From Epiperipatus broadwayi (lineage: Eukaryota > Onychophora > Udeonychophora > Euonychophora > Peripatidae), in NCBI GenBank assembly GCA_028023455.1, contig JAQFVV010000013.1, positions 15,264,258 through 15,328,257 on the forward strand: 64,000 bases of DNA, read 5' to 3'. A program made the position numbers and the translations under genes. The notes beneath the pieces are model-generated. The model searched no databases and was not told where the DNA came from. It saw only the letters and a program-made list of their open reading frames with translations. The first letter of the stretch is position 1; the number at the start of each line of letters is the position of its first letter. Shown piece by piece: positions 22,648 to 34,560 of this stretch.

Positions 22648-22807
22648 TTGGGGAGGGGTTCCTGACAGAGATATTTTAAGTGCTGGCGCTGGCTAAGCAT
22701 TTATCATAAAGCTTGTAGAGGAATTGGCAATCCTCACTGTTTATAACTTACAAGCTTAAGAGATAGGGTCATGTGATCTATGAATTGATCTATGACTTTT
22801 ATTTTGA

Positions 22808-23000
22808 GAAAGTACATAGACTTGTGGAATTTGCAGGAAAAGAAAAACTGCATTTATAACTTTAAAAAAAAAAAAAACAATTGCTAAGTGGAAATGATCC
22901 GTGGAAGTATTCAAATGAAGATACAGTAAAATTGAATTATATTTTGACTAATAGATAATATGTATATTTTAATTATAGTGTTGATTGTAGATTTAACATA
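22808..23000 (+). pseudogene. Right half of the interrupted RTE endonuclease relic
   Basis: cttgtggaatttgcagg, the following aaaagaaaaactg, and the later aagtattcaaatgaag closely follow 24669-24770 of the nearby RTE copy ('LVEFAEKEKL' and 'WKHPNEGTAELDIL' codons). Frames are broken. It begins with the second copy (22808-22818) of the 11-bp duplication, completing the broken element on the far side of the array. Confidence 0.75.
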
Positions 23001-24039
23001 GAAAATGTTCATTAGCTTTTAAGAAAAGCAATATCTATGTGCTTCAGAAACATTCCAATGAATTTAAAATTTAAGTTTTAAAATATATGTATGTGTATGC
23101 TTGAATGCACATACATATGTAGGTATAAATTATTAATGAAAATAAGTAATAGATTTAAATAAATCAAAGAATTTTAAAAGGCTGATTTTTTAAAATAAGA
23201 AATAAAAGTTATTTATAATTTTTAAGATTAGGAAAAAGATTATTTTCTAAAAATAAAATCAGATTAATTAATGAGAGTAGAATACAGTACGATAATGAGA
23301 TATAAAACAAAGGAATTCGAGTTTAGATTTCCTTCATGAGATAAACTATAAACTACACGTACTCATTAATTAAAGATAGAGATAATGATTTAAATTCTTA
23401 TATCCAGCATGGAGCAGTGAAAGGAAGAATCAGCTGAGCGAATGGACGGGAATACGAGTCAATCAATTTCTGGGATAATGTGAACCCGGTGCAAATTGAA
23501 TCAAGAAAAGGACACTTGATTCTTGGAGTTTCACTTGTGCACACGGACTTATATGCGGATGCAGAATGTCGTCCACATTGCACAGGGACTTTAAGGGTGG
23601 AGAGCTGGCCTCCGAACATGTTAACAGCCAGCTAGCATATAGGGCATATTGATCTATAATATGATTTATGTACGCCTATAGGCTTAGGTATATATATATA
23701 TAATGTAGATAGATGTACATATAATTTGTAACGTAGTTAGATCCTTTGATTCCTTTTGGAGGCCTTAAAGCAGGGCAAATTCCTAATGTCCACTCCATAC
23801 GTTCTTATCATTACAGCTGTTATTACTATGTGGTTATTCATATAGTATACGAACATGGATGGGCTGCTCACCAATATGCATTAATGTGGCAAGTTTATTG
23901 GCTTTTTATCTCTGAGTTTAAGATCAAAAAACACCATGGTCTTTCTTCTCAGTTGCCTGATAAGGCAGAATGAATGTATATGTAAATGATAAATATTTTT
24001 CCAATAGATATATACAATCATGACAGACAAAAATAAATC
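23001..24039. other. Non-coding stretch with a GC-richer patch of unclear origin
   Basis: Most is AT-rich with no gene. About 23398-23640 is GC-richer. In the plus frame it is open from 23438 to the stop at 23629 and would encode a 63-codon peptide with two cysteines spaced E-C-R-P-H-C and a tryptophan-containing end. A 73-codon minus frame overlaps it. Neither is a family I recognise; it could be an exon, a repeat fragment or chance. A short TA microsatellite lies at 23691-23702. Confidence 0.4.
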
Positions 24040-24169
24040 ATGGCCTTATTCCCAGGAGGCTGTAAAGTCACCAACCACGGCAGCGATTGGTGGCCGAAGG
24101 TGGAGGGTGCTAAAAATTCCCTGATTGTAAACCCAGGCTGCCATTTGATGACGACTTTTTATTTAGGAA

Positions 24170-26955
24170 CTTAAACTGCTGATCACTTTCAAATGAAGGA
24201 AGATTGCAAGAATTAGAAGAACTAACTGTCTTATATTAAATGGGACATTATTGGACTTTGTGAAATTAGAAGAAAAGGTGAAGAGACAATTGATTCAAAA
24301 TTGGACAGGTACTCTACTATAAAGGCACAAATATTAGAAATACAAGTGGAGTAGGATTCATTATAAATAAAAAGTGGAATAAGAATATTGTGGAGATTGA
24401 TGGGGTATCAGACAGAGTGGCAAGATTCGTTATACAACTTAATAGCAGATACCAAATACACATGATTCAGGTTTATGTCCCAACAAGTTCTCATAGTGAT
24501 GAAGTAGTAGAAGATTTTTATATGGATGTACAAAAGGCTTTTGATCAGAGTAAACAACATTTTAAAATTGTTATGGGAGACTTTAATGCTAGAAGTGATA
24601 AACAAATAAAAGATGAAAGTGCTATAGGTAATTTTGGTTATGGTAATAGAAATGAAAGATGTCATATACTTGTGGAGTTTGCAGAAAAAGAAAAACTTTA
24701 TATTATGATTTTTTTTTTTGAAAAAAATGTTAAAAGGAAATGTACATGGAAGCATCCAAATGAAGGTACAGCAGAATTGGATATTTTGATTAACAGAAAT
24801 TACATATTTCAAGATTGTAATGTTCTTAATAAATTTAACACAGGAAGTAATCATCAATTAGTAAGATGTAAGATACGTGTTAATATAAAACTAGAGAGAC
24901 AAAAATTATTAAGGAAAACAATATTTACAGTTGATATTCCTAATCTTCAGAAATCCTCTAATGAATTTAAATTAGAACTTACAAATCAGTTTCAAACATT
25001 AGTAGATTTTGAACATGATTTGGATTTGAATGAAATTAATAAGAAAATAATTGATGCACTTTTAAAAACTGCAACAAAGATAGCTGTTAGAAAAAAGGAG
25101 CAATTGACCAATAAAATTTCTACTGTAACTAGAGAATTTATGAAAAAAAGAAGGAATATGAAGATATACAAAAATGATGCATTAAAAAGGATTGAATGCC
25201 TCGAATTCTATAAAATGGTGTGGAAAAGAATTGAAAATGATATAAGAAAGTATAATTGTGAATTTAACAAGGAAAGCTGTAGAAGAGAATAAAAGTCTCA
25301 AGAGTGTAAAACAACATTTTGTACTGTTGGGAAATTTATATCTGTAATAAGGAAAAAAGATGGAACTATTACTAAAAAGAGAGATGACATCATGAAATGG
25401 GTAAAAGACTTCTATCAAGAATTATATAGTAATAAAGAACAAGTACCTCCTATATCTATATCTTCAGAATTGCTCAGAATTTTAAATGAAGAAGTGAGAC
25501 ATGCAACTAAATTTATGAAGAAAGGGAAAGACTCCAAGTAATGATGGAATTATAATTGATATATTAAAAGAAGCAAGTAAAGAAATATAATTTTTTTTAG
25601 CAAAGTTATATACTAAATGTCTAAATGATAAAGATGTACCAGATGATTGGAAGAATGCAGTATTAATATTAATATTTAAAAAAGATAATAAAGAAGATAT
25701 TAGAAATTACAGACCTATCAGCCTTTTATCAGTTTTATAGAAAATTTTTATCAAGATAATTATAACTCGTCTACAGAGAACATTGGTTTTCCACCAACCA
25801 AGAGAACAAGCTGTATTTAAAAGTGGTTCAGTAGATCATATCCAGGTATTGAGAGAAGTTATAGAAAGGTCAAATGAATGTGAATTACCATTATGCTTTG
25901 AATTTGTAGATTATGAAAAGGCATTTGATTCTATAAACATTTCTTCAGTGATTAAAGCATTGGATTATCAAGGTGTAGATCCAGGATATTGTCATACTTT
26001 AAAGAATATTTATAAAAATACAACAGCAACAATTAGATTACATAAAGATACTAGGAAAGTCAACATTGAGAAGGGTGTAAGACAGGGTGACTCCATATCC
26101 TCAAAACTTTTTACAGTTGTGCTGCAAGAAGTATTTTGTGGATTAGAATGGGAATCTAAAGGAGTGAAAGTAAATGGAGATTATTTAAGTCATTTAGATT
26201 TTGCAGATGATGTAGTTGTTTTTACAAATAATACTTCAGAGCTGCAGAAAATGTTGCAGGAGTTATCAGATGAAAGTAGGACTAAAGATAAATGTTAAAA
26301 AAACTAAAGTAATGTTTAATGGATTTTCTCAAAGTATGAAAATTAAGATTGATTATGATGAATTAGAAAAAGTCAACAGTTACAAATACTTTGGTCAGAT
26401 TATTAATACAGATGGAAACATAATGGATGAAATTAATTATAGAATTAAACTTAGTTCGAGTACTTTTGGTAGAAATAGCTTGATACTAAAATGAAATATG
26501 GCTATGTGTTTGAAAAGGAAGGTTTTTAACAAATGTGTTTTACCAGTTCTTACTTATGGATCTGAGACTTGGACACTTAATAGAAGAGTAATACAGAGAC
26601 TTTAAATATGGAGAGATGCATGTTAGAGTAACAAGAAGAGTTCAAAATAATATATGGGTAAGAGAACAAACAGGTGTTATTGACCTCATTGAAAAAATTA
26701 AAAGACTGAAGTGGAGTTGGGATGGACATATTGGTAGAATAGATGATAATAGATGGACAATTCAAATTTAAACTGAATTCCAAGAGATTGTAAAAGAACC
26801 AGAAAAAGACCACATGTGAGATGGATGGATGAAATAAGAAAGTGTGCAGGGGTGATGTGCAGAACAAAAGCTAAAGATCAGACATGGTTTGAACTTGGAG
26901 AGATCTTCATCATGCAGTGGATTGATAATGGTTGTTGATGGTGATGATGATTTAT
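24170..26955 (+). pseudogene. RTE-clade LINE, nearly full-length, frameshifted (endonuclease plus reverse transcriptase)
   Basis: The endonuclease domain starts near 24222 (LNWDIIGLCEIRRKGEE), continues in the 300-codon frame 24390-25292 with VYVPTSSHS, MGDFNAR and a GSNHQLV catalytic-histidine region, and runs into the linker. A frame change near 25290 leads to 'KKDGTITKK...FYQELYSNKEQ'. The RT palm lies in 25783-26298, with QAVFKSG, DYEKAFDSI, KGVRQGDSIS and the catalytic box LDFADDVVVF. It continues in another frame at 26216-26494 (KINVKKTKVMFNG). The C-terminal segment (26570-26935) contains WDGHIGRIDDNRW and a GRPH-like basic block. It ends in a tga-rich tail near 26930-26955, typical of RTE elements. 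At least three frameshifts plus an in-frame stop near 25740 make it dead. Complete RTE proteins have about 1,000 residues, which this would nearly match. Confidence 0.9.
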
Positions 26956-27039
26956 TATTAAATTGCATTTAATCTCAACCTAATAGATTTGTGTCATTAC
27001 TGGGGAATTATTATCATTAAATAAGTCTAGAATGGTTAA

Positions 27040-28735
27040 GTTCACAGACAAGGTGTCCAACAGTATATAAAGCCTGGACATAGCATTGGTGCAGCCATCA
27101 GAATGAGCTTAATAAAAGAATAATTGATATTAGTAGTTTTTAGAGGGAAAAAAGATAGCAATTCACCAGTAAATTTTCTGTTGAGATGAGGGCAATATAT
27201 AAAGAAAATATTTTAAATGACCCATTTAAAAAACTTTAATATCTTGAATTATGTAAAATGCTATGAAATAGCAGGGAAGCTATAGAAGAAAATTAAAATC
27301 TCAAAAGAATATTGAAAAAAAAATTGTTTCAGTAATTTCTTTTAAAAGGATGACATTATAAATAGCTTTTATGGTTTTGACATCATTTGAAATGTCCAAG
27401 TATTTTAAATGAAGAGATGGGACACATTAAATCTATGAAGAATAGAAAAGTGTCAGAATGATGTAATAATTATTAATATCATAATAAAAAAGAAGTGAAC
27501 AAATAGAATAATTGTTTTCAAAGCTATATACTAAAGTGAAGATAAACTAAATGATTGGAAGAATGCAATGGTGATATTCAGGAAAAAGAAAAAGAAAAAT
27601 ATTAGGAATTAGAGCTAACAGTCATTTGTCTATTTTATACTAGACCTTTATTATGTTCATTACAAATAATTTTGAACTCAATCAAAAGAACAATTTGGAC
27701 TAAAAGGTGATTGTCAAAAGTTATAGATATGATGAATGAATATGAGTTGCGAATATTCTTTGCATTTATAAATTATAAAAAAAAAAAAATTAAATTCTAT
27801 AAGTATTTAGTTTTGGAACATTGAAACATAGATCTAGTATATTATCAAATTGATCACACTATATTGTGGTTTTAAGATGATTAGCGCATAATAGGGTAGT
27901 ATCATATTTCCGAAAACTTTTTATAGAAATATTTTGTAGATTAAAATTAGAAACTAAAGAAATAAAAATAGAGATTAATTGGGTCACTAGATTTGACAGA
28001 TGATGTGGTTGATTTTGCAAATAATAATTCAAATAATGTTTTGCAAAAATTATCAACTGAAAATAAGAATCTAGGACAAACGATATGTATTGAAAAGACT
28101 AAAATAATGTTCAATGACTTTTGAAAAAAAAAGATTGATATTAATGAATTAGAAATTAATAATTATCAATACATTAATGGGATTATTAATACTGATTCTA
28201 ATGTAATGGTAAAATTAATAAGAGAATTAAATTTTGGTGTAATGCTTTTTATAAAAATAGCTTAATATTAAAAGGAAATATGTCTTTGTGCTTAGAAATA
28301 AAAAGTTCTAATTAACATGTTTTAACAACTTTAACAGATTTTAGATTTGGACACTTAATAGAAAAATAATGTAGTCTTAAAGACTACACAGTAAATTTAG
28401 AGAAATGTATATTAACAAGGAGAGATAAGAGAGCAAAATATGAGTATGAAAACAAAACAAATAAATATTACTGACATTATTGAAAGAATTAATAATATGA
28501 AATGAAAGGGTTGGATATGTTGCTAGAAGAGATGACAATAAATGAGGGGTTAAAGTTTTAAATTAGATTCCAAAAGATTTTAAAAGACCTAGAAAGAGGC
28601 CATGATTGTGTGCGAATGTTTTAAAGAAGTTTGTTGGAATCATGTGAAAAAGAGAAGTTATGAATCAGAAAACTGGATTAAACTGGAAAGACTTGATAAC
28701 AGTTATTAATGATGGTGATTATATCAGTTAACATT
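27040..28735 (+). pseudogene. Highly decayed RTE LINE copy
   Basis: Collinear with 25040-26950 at the nucleotide level. gattggaagaatgcaatggt at about 27553 parallels 25646. ttgacagatgatgtggttga at about 27993 parallels the FADDVVVF codons. The copy ends with attaatgatggtgatta near 28705-28722, a remnant of the tga-rich tail. Stops in every frame. More diverged than its neighbours, so an older insertion. Confidence 0.75.
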
Positions 28736-29089
28736 TAAGATAATTTTTTAAAATCTTTTCTATACTGAGTTTTTTTTTTTTTTGGAGTTTTTTAATATAT
28801 AAAGTGAACACATTCTGTATCTTTCCGTATTTTCAGCCCAGCTTTAATTACACACCAGTAAGAATAGTTAGATGAATCTAAATTTGTTTTAAAATAAAAC
28901 AATTGATAGACTAAATAAAAAAAAATTTCATTCTAATATAATTTTATACTCAATTTGATGATTATATATATATAATACAAAATACATTAAATTATATAAT
29001 AATAAAACCTCAGCAAAAAATTAACAAAAGAAGTGAAAGTAAATTATTGCAATCACTAATTTATATATATCATCAAAGTTTTATAAATA

Positions 29090-29240
29090 TATACAAAATA
29101 AAATTATAAAAAGCCTACAAGAAGACCACAGGTGACATGGATAAATAAAATAAGGAAGTTTATTGATGTATAAAAGATAGGCTATAAAATGATGAAACTG
29201 AATTAATCTTGAAGATGTCAACTTATGTAATTGGAAAAAA
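29090..29240 (+). pseudogene. RTE C-terminal fragment
   Basis: The stretch aaaaagcctacaagaagacc, then gtgacatgg, encodes a KKPTRRPQVTWINKIRKF-like peptide matching the basic 'KRPRKRPHVRWMDEIRKC' segment of the RTE copies. About 150 bp survive; likely a 5'-truncated insertion or the residue of one. Confidence 0.6.
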
Positions 29241-31260
29241 TGTGGAAGTGAGATTTATTGGATCACTTGACTTGTCTGGGGTTTATTAGACTATTCGAGG
29301 TCTCTTAATAATTGCTTTATGTTTATTACACATTACTTTACAATGCAATTATAGTAGCATGTGATGAAAGTGCTTGTTGTTTGGAAAGTTTGTTCTTGAA
29401 ATAATGAAATTATTTTAGTAGTATTTAGGCTTGCCAATTGTCTGTTTCTAACTGATGAATGTATTTTATTTTTGATGGTATGCAATAGGATTTCTGAATA
29501 TTTTCTATAAGGAAGGTCATTCTGTTTAGAATTCCATTGAAGAGTTTTTTTCAATTGCCTTTACCAGAATATTTTTTTCGTTTGCTCTTTTTTTCTTTCT
29601 TACTATTTGGAATATTTATCCAACTACATCTGAGACGAAAATGTAGTGGCTCTGAGTATCATCATATGGTATAGTTGATTTCTAATTTGACCATGGAGTT
29701 GTCATTTATAGTATTGAAGAAATTTTTAGGTTTATCAACTCTGCCACATTGAAGGGAGATCCAATTTTGGTTAGTCTATTACTATAGAATTGTCTATAGT
29801 TGTCTAAAGGTGTTAGAATGCCTATGAATATCAGAGTTTCAGTGCCATTTTATTAATCTATTATATTGTGTTGTTGTTGATTTCTTGGAACATTGGTGTG
29901 ATTTTTTTTTTTTTTTACAATTTCAATCTGAGCATCTTTTAATGAGGTAATCTCTGGATTTTTAATTAAAGCATCTGAGGGGAAATGCTTGTAAATGTGA
30001 TGATGAGGTGCGAGCTATCTGTAGAATGTAGATAGGTGTATCATAGTAATGGATGTTTATTATAAAATGATATCAAATATAGAAGTACTCATTAAGACAG
30101 ATACTATAGCTCTTCTTTCTAGATTTACGAAATTATTGATTTTTCCAGATTTAATATTATTCGCAGATCATGATTTGTGAAATTGACATTAATTTATTGT
30201 CATAGTTTTGTTTATTTGTATCTCTGTAGTATATACATTTTGTATTTAAGAAATAAATATTTTTGGAATATTTGCTTTTTGCATAGAATTGTCGAATTTG
30301 ACAACTAAATATAAATTTTAAATGAGCTAATATTTTCTATAACAATTCCCATAATCTTTTATCTGTTATAAATTGATAAAACTCTTCCTGAAAAATTTCA
30401 CGAAAGCAAGACTTTTATCGATGACAGCTAAGATAAGAATTTCATCTTATTTAAATTTCAGAAAAGATGAATTAAACTTGTCATTAATTAAAAAAAAAAA
30501 TTCCAATGAGTTAATTTTTATCAGTAACATTTTGATTTACATTATTCCATTTTTGTTAAAATTAAAAATTTATGAAATATACTTAATAAAGAAAAATATT
30601 TCTAAAATAGTTTTGGCAATTTGTTGAGCTTTATTAGATAATAGAGAATTCTTATTGGAGCAATTAATTTACCTGGAATCTGTTTCCATTGTTCTTGGTT
30701 TAGTATAAGCATTAGAATGTTATTTCTGTTTCTAAAGGCAAATGAGCATTAACAAAGATTTCATTGGATTTGTCCATCATTCTAGAGATATCTAGAAATT
30801 TTAGAAAAAAATCTAAAGACTGTATGGTTTATATATATATCTTAACTAACTTTCCAAAGAGTTTTACCTGATAGTAGAAGTATTCCTCTATCAACAAGCA
30901 GTTCTTGGAAAATTAACATTTGGGGTAACAGATGATTTTAAATTATTTTGTTTTGTACGTCCTATTATTCATTTTTATTTTTAAGTTTTGGTTTGAAATA
31001 CTGAGCAAGGAAATGAGACTATTTTCTATTTTGATTTGATTGTAATTCTTTGGCAGAAAGAATCTCAAAAGTCAAATGCTGTTCCAAGAAAACAATGTTT
31101 AATATTTTTCCTTTATAAAATGTCATATTCTTACTTTTTTTTTTTTTTTTGCTTTTCTCCATACTTGCTATAGAAAATATCTGGTTGGTTCTTTTAAATA
31201 AGTTTATTGAAAGATTAACAAAACTTTACTGGAAAAAAAAATTATAATATTGATATCCAA
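29241..31260. other. AT-rich non-coding stretch
   Basis: Frames at 29333-29554 (minus) and 30373-30627 (plus) have AT-rich composition and no recognisable motif. Several T homopolymers of 10 or more bases occur near 28.77, 29.9 and 31.13 kb. No gene is supported. Confidence 0.55.
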
Positions 31261-31390
31261 AACACTAAATTGCTTTGGCACATAATCATCTTCAAGATTT
31301 ACTCATTTATCTCATCGCTGTATCAACACTTTAAATTGCTTTGGCACATAATCATCTTCAAGATTTACTCATTTATCTCATCGCTGTATC
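31261..31390. repeat. Near-perfect 66-bp tandem duplication
   Basis: 31261-31324 and 31325-31390 are two copies differing only by a small indel after aacact (taaat versus tttaaat). A partial third start, aacacttta, follows. The near-identity points to a recent duplication in otherwise diverged sequence. Confidence 0.9.
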
Positions 31391-31474
31391 AACACTTTAA
31401 GTGAAATTAAGAGTTTCAACTGTGATAAGCAAAGAATAACCATGTTATTCATAAAAAAAAATATCAACTTTCTG

Positions 31475-31486
31475 TTTTGTCTGTAT
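31475..31486. repeat. Target-site duplication of the RTE insertion, lower copy
   Basis: TTTTGTCTGTAT here is repeated exactly at 33463-33474, immediately outside both ends of the truncated LINE. This fixes both insertion boundaries. Confidence 0.93.
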
Positions 31487-33462
31487 CATCATCATCATCA
31501 TTATCAACCATTATCAATCCACTGCGGGATGAAGGTCTCTCCAAGTTTAATCCATCTTCTTCGATCTTTAGCTTCTCTTCTCCACATCACCCCTGCACAC
31601 TTTCTTATTTCATCCATCCATCTCACATGTGGTCGCTTTCTGGGTCTTTTACAATCTCTTGGAATCCAGCTTAAAATTTCAATTGTCCATCTATTATCAT
31701 CTCTTCTAGGAATATGTCCAGCCCAACTCCACTTCAATCTTTTAATTTTTTCAATGAGGTCAGTAACACCTGTTTGTTCTCTTACCCATACATTGCATTT
31801 TCGATCTCTTCTTGTTACTCCCAACATACATCTCTTCATACTTCTTTGAGTGGTCTGAAGTCTCTGTATTGCTCTTCTATTGAATGTCTAAGTCTCAGAT
31901 CCATAAGTAAGAACTGGTAAAACACATTTGTTAAAAATCTTCCTTTTCAAACACATAGGCATATTTCCTTTTAGTATCAAGTTATTTCTACCAAAAGCAC
32001 TCCAACTAAGTTTAATTCTATGATTAATTTCTTCCATTATGTTTCCATCTGTATTAATAATCTGACCAAGGTATTTGTAACTGTTAACTTCTTCTAATTC
32101 ATCATAATCAATCTTTATTTTCATATTTTGAGCAAATCGATTAAACATTACTTTAGTCTTTTTAACATTTATCTTTAGTCCTACTTTCATGTGATAACTC
32201 CTGCAACATTTCCTGCAGCTCTGAAGCATTATTTGCAAAAACAACTACATCATCTGCGAAATCTAAATGACTTAAATAATCTCCATTTACTTTCACTCCT
32301 TTAGTTTCCCATTTTAATCCACAAAATACTTCTTGCAGCACTGCTGTAAAAAGTTTTGGAGATATGGAGTCACCTTGTCTTACACCTTTCTCAATGTTGA
32401 CTTTCCCACTATCATTATGTAATCTAATTGTTGCTGTTGCATTTTTATAAATATTCTTTAAAATATGACAATATCCTGGATCTATACCTTGATGATCCAA
32501 TGCTTTAATCACTGAAGAAATGTTTATAGAATCAAATGCCTTTTCATAATCTACAAGTCCAAAACATAATGACAACTCATATTCATTTGTCCTTTCTATA
32601 ACTTCTCTCAATATCTGAATATGATCTACTGTACTAAAACCACTTTTAAATCCAGCTTGTTCTCTTGGTTGGTGGAAATCCAATGTTCTCTGTAGACGAG
32701 TTGTAATTATCTTGGTAAAAATTTTATATAAAACTAATAAAAGGCTGATAGGTCTGTAATTTCTAATATCTTCTTTATCACCTTTTTTAAATATTAATAT
32801 TATTACTGCATTCTTCCAATCATCTGGTACATCTTTATCATTTAGACATTTAGTATATAACTTTGCTAAAAAAAATTTCTGTTTCTTCACCTGCTTCTTT
32901 TAATATATCAATTATAATTCCATTATTACCTGGAGCCTTTCCTTTCTTCATACATTTAATTGCATTTCTCACTTCTTCATTTAAAATTCTGGGCAATTCG
33001 GAAGATGTAATAGATATAGGAGGTACTTGTTCTTTATTACTATATAATTCTTGATAAAAATTTTCTACCAATTTCATGATGTCATCTCTCTTTTTAGTAA
33101 TAATTCCATCTTTTTTTCTTATTGCAGATATAAATTTCCTACCAATACCAAAATGTTGTTTTACATTCTTAAGACTTTTATTTTCTTCTACAGCTTTTCT
33201 TGCTAGTTCATAGTTATACTTTCTTATATCATTTTCAACTCTTTTCCGCACCATTTTACAAAATTTGAGATATTCAATTCTTTTTAATGCATCATTTTTG
33301 TATATCTTCATATTTCTTCTTTTCTTCATAAATTCTCTAGTCTCAGTAGAAATTTTATTGGTCAATTGCTGCTTTTTTCTACCAGCTATCTTTCTTGCAG
33401 TTTTTAAAAGTATATCAGTTATTTTCATATTAATTTCATTCAAATCTGAATCATGTTCAAAA
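31487..33462 (-). mobile_element. 5'-truncated RTE-clade LINE insertion
   Basis: 1,976 bp on the minus strand, from an internal 5' truncation at 33462 to a (TGA)n tail read at 31487-31500. It carries the linker and thumb-proximal region (33443-32850), the RT palm (32890-32162) with AGFKSGFSTVDHIQ, KGVRQGDSISPKLF and FADDVVVF, the connection region (32244-31888) and the C-terminal domain (31839-31504) with WVREQTGVTDLIEKI, WAGHIPRRDDNRW and a GETFIPQWIDNG end. The endonuclease is missing, as expected for incomplete target-primed reverse transcription. Three or four frameshifts separate the frames, but the sequence is better preserved than the 24-kb copy. A perfect 12-bp target duplication flanks it, so its limits are certain. 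Confidence 0.93.
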
Positions 33463-33474
33463 TTTTGTCTGTAT
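33463..33474. repeat. Target-site duplication of the RTE insertion, upper copy
   Basis: Exact second copy of TTTTGTCTGTAT from 31475-31486, directly after the truncated 5' end of the minus-strand LINE. Confidence 0.93.
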
Positions 33475-33714
33475 AGACATCCTTATATATATATATCCTG
33501 AATCTTTTAGTCAATTTCAGTTTCTGACAAATAATGTTACTTTCAATTGATATTTACTCATATTTTACCATCACATCATTCCTCTAACATGTAAATACCA
33601 ACATGCTTCTAATCCTGTTAATGAAGTGGGTTTGTATATTTCTTTAGCACTATTAAGATATTTTGTGAAGTTTTGATTGGAATGTGAAGAAGGAATTTAT
33701 TAAATAACATATAT

Positions 33715-34560
33715 AAATAAGACATTTATTTTATATAGCATTATGTTTTCATAAACTGTAATATTAATAAGCCTATAAGCTGATGCACATGCACTTTGTA
33801 GATTTAACTATAAATGAATACTTTTACTTTCCTAACACAAGATAAAGTCTTTGTGAAAATATACAATGAATCCACCTATTTTTTCGACCCAAATGTTTAT
33901 GTATGGGCAAATCTTAAGTATTTGGAAATGAGAGCATGAAGATGTCTTATTTACATGTTTAATTTAATAAGAATGATGTATGGTAAATTCTAGAAATTTT
34001 GCAAGCATTATTCATTCAGGCATAGTAAAAAGTAATTTAAAGTGATCGATTAATATCTTCACACTCCCATTTCCAAATACTTAAGATTTGCCCATACATA
34101 AACATTTGGGTCAAAGAGATAGATGACCCATTCTATCTTTTCACAAAGACTTTATCTTGTGTTTAGAAAGTGAAGGTATTCATTTATATAGTTAAATCTA
34201 CAAAGTGCACGTACATTAGCTTATTGGCTTATTAATATTACAGTTTATAAAATTATAGTGCTATATAAAATAAATGTATTATTTACATATGTTTAATTAA
34301 TAATAATGTCGTATCATAAATTCTAGAAATTTCGCAAGCATCATTCATTCAGGCATAGTAAAAAGTAATTTAAAGTGATCAATTAACATCTTCACGCTCT
34401 CATTTCCAAATACTTAAGATTTGCCCATTCATAAACATTTGAGTCAAAAAGATAGATGGATTCATTCTATCTTTTCACAAAGACTTTATCTTGTGTTGGA
34501 AAGTGAGAGTATTTATTTATAGTTAAATCTACAAAGTGCATGTGCATTAGCTTATAAATA
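33715..34560. repeat. Inverted-plus-tandem ~310-bp repeat
   Basis: 33715-33945 is the reverse complement of about 34057-34290 (for example aaatgtttatgtatgggcaa on the left and ttgcccatacataaacattt on the right). The right-hand unit is followed by a direct copy: 33950-34250 and 34290-34555 share gcattcattcaggcatagta-like strings, aagtaatttaaagtgatc and ttcacaaagactttatcttg. The pattern (one inverted unit followed by two direct units) resembles the two hammerhead blocks, but no CUGANGA...GAAA pair was found. It encodes no protein. Family unknown. Confidence 0.8.

Larger units (their letters stand above)
18149..22807. mobile_element. Inserted array of twelve ~415-bp hammerhead-ribozyme repeats, eight direct plus four inverted
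   Basis: Landmark gtcagg recurs at about 18195 (as gtcacc), 18591, 19011, 19426, 19837, 20216, 20612 and 20985. Its complement then recurs at 21398, 21813, 22228 and 22662, giving periods of 373-434 bp. Orientation flips near 21220, where ...cagagactat meets ttgagttgga. Well-preserved units also contain a near-palindrome (aaatctgaaattttcagac) and gacatgtacatgtc. On the ribozyme strand each unit carries a type I hammerhead, on the minus strand in the left arm and the plus strand in the right, so transcripts would diverge from the centre. Units near the flip carry many small deletions. No protein is encoded; frames inside are chance. The 11-bp flanking duplication shows it arrived as one insertion. 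Known hammerhead repeats include schistosome and newt satellites, retrozymes and Penelope-like elements; which of these this belongs to is inference. Confidence 0.85.

Noticed and set aside
18149-22807. CRISPR-like array
   Set aside because: Units are ~415 bp, contiguous and inverted halfway, in a eukaryotic transposon setting; there are no short repeats with unique spacers.
24408-24857. 149-codon minus-strand frame
   Set aside because: It is the antisense shadow of the RTE endonuclease frame on the plus strand, which carries clear family motifs.
33715-34560. Hammerhead in the 34-kb inverted repeat (cacaaga...tctttgtgaaaa)
   Set aside because: A stem followed by GAAA is present but there is no CUGANGA box and no matching helix I on either strand.
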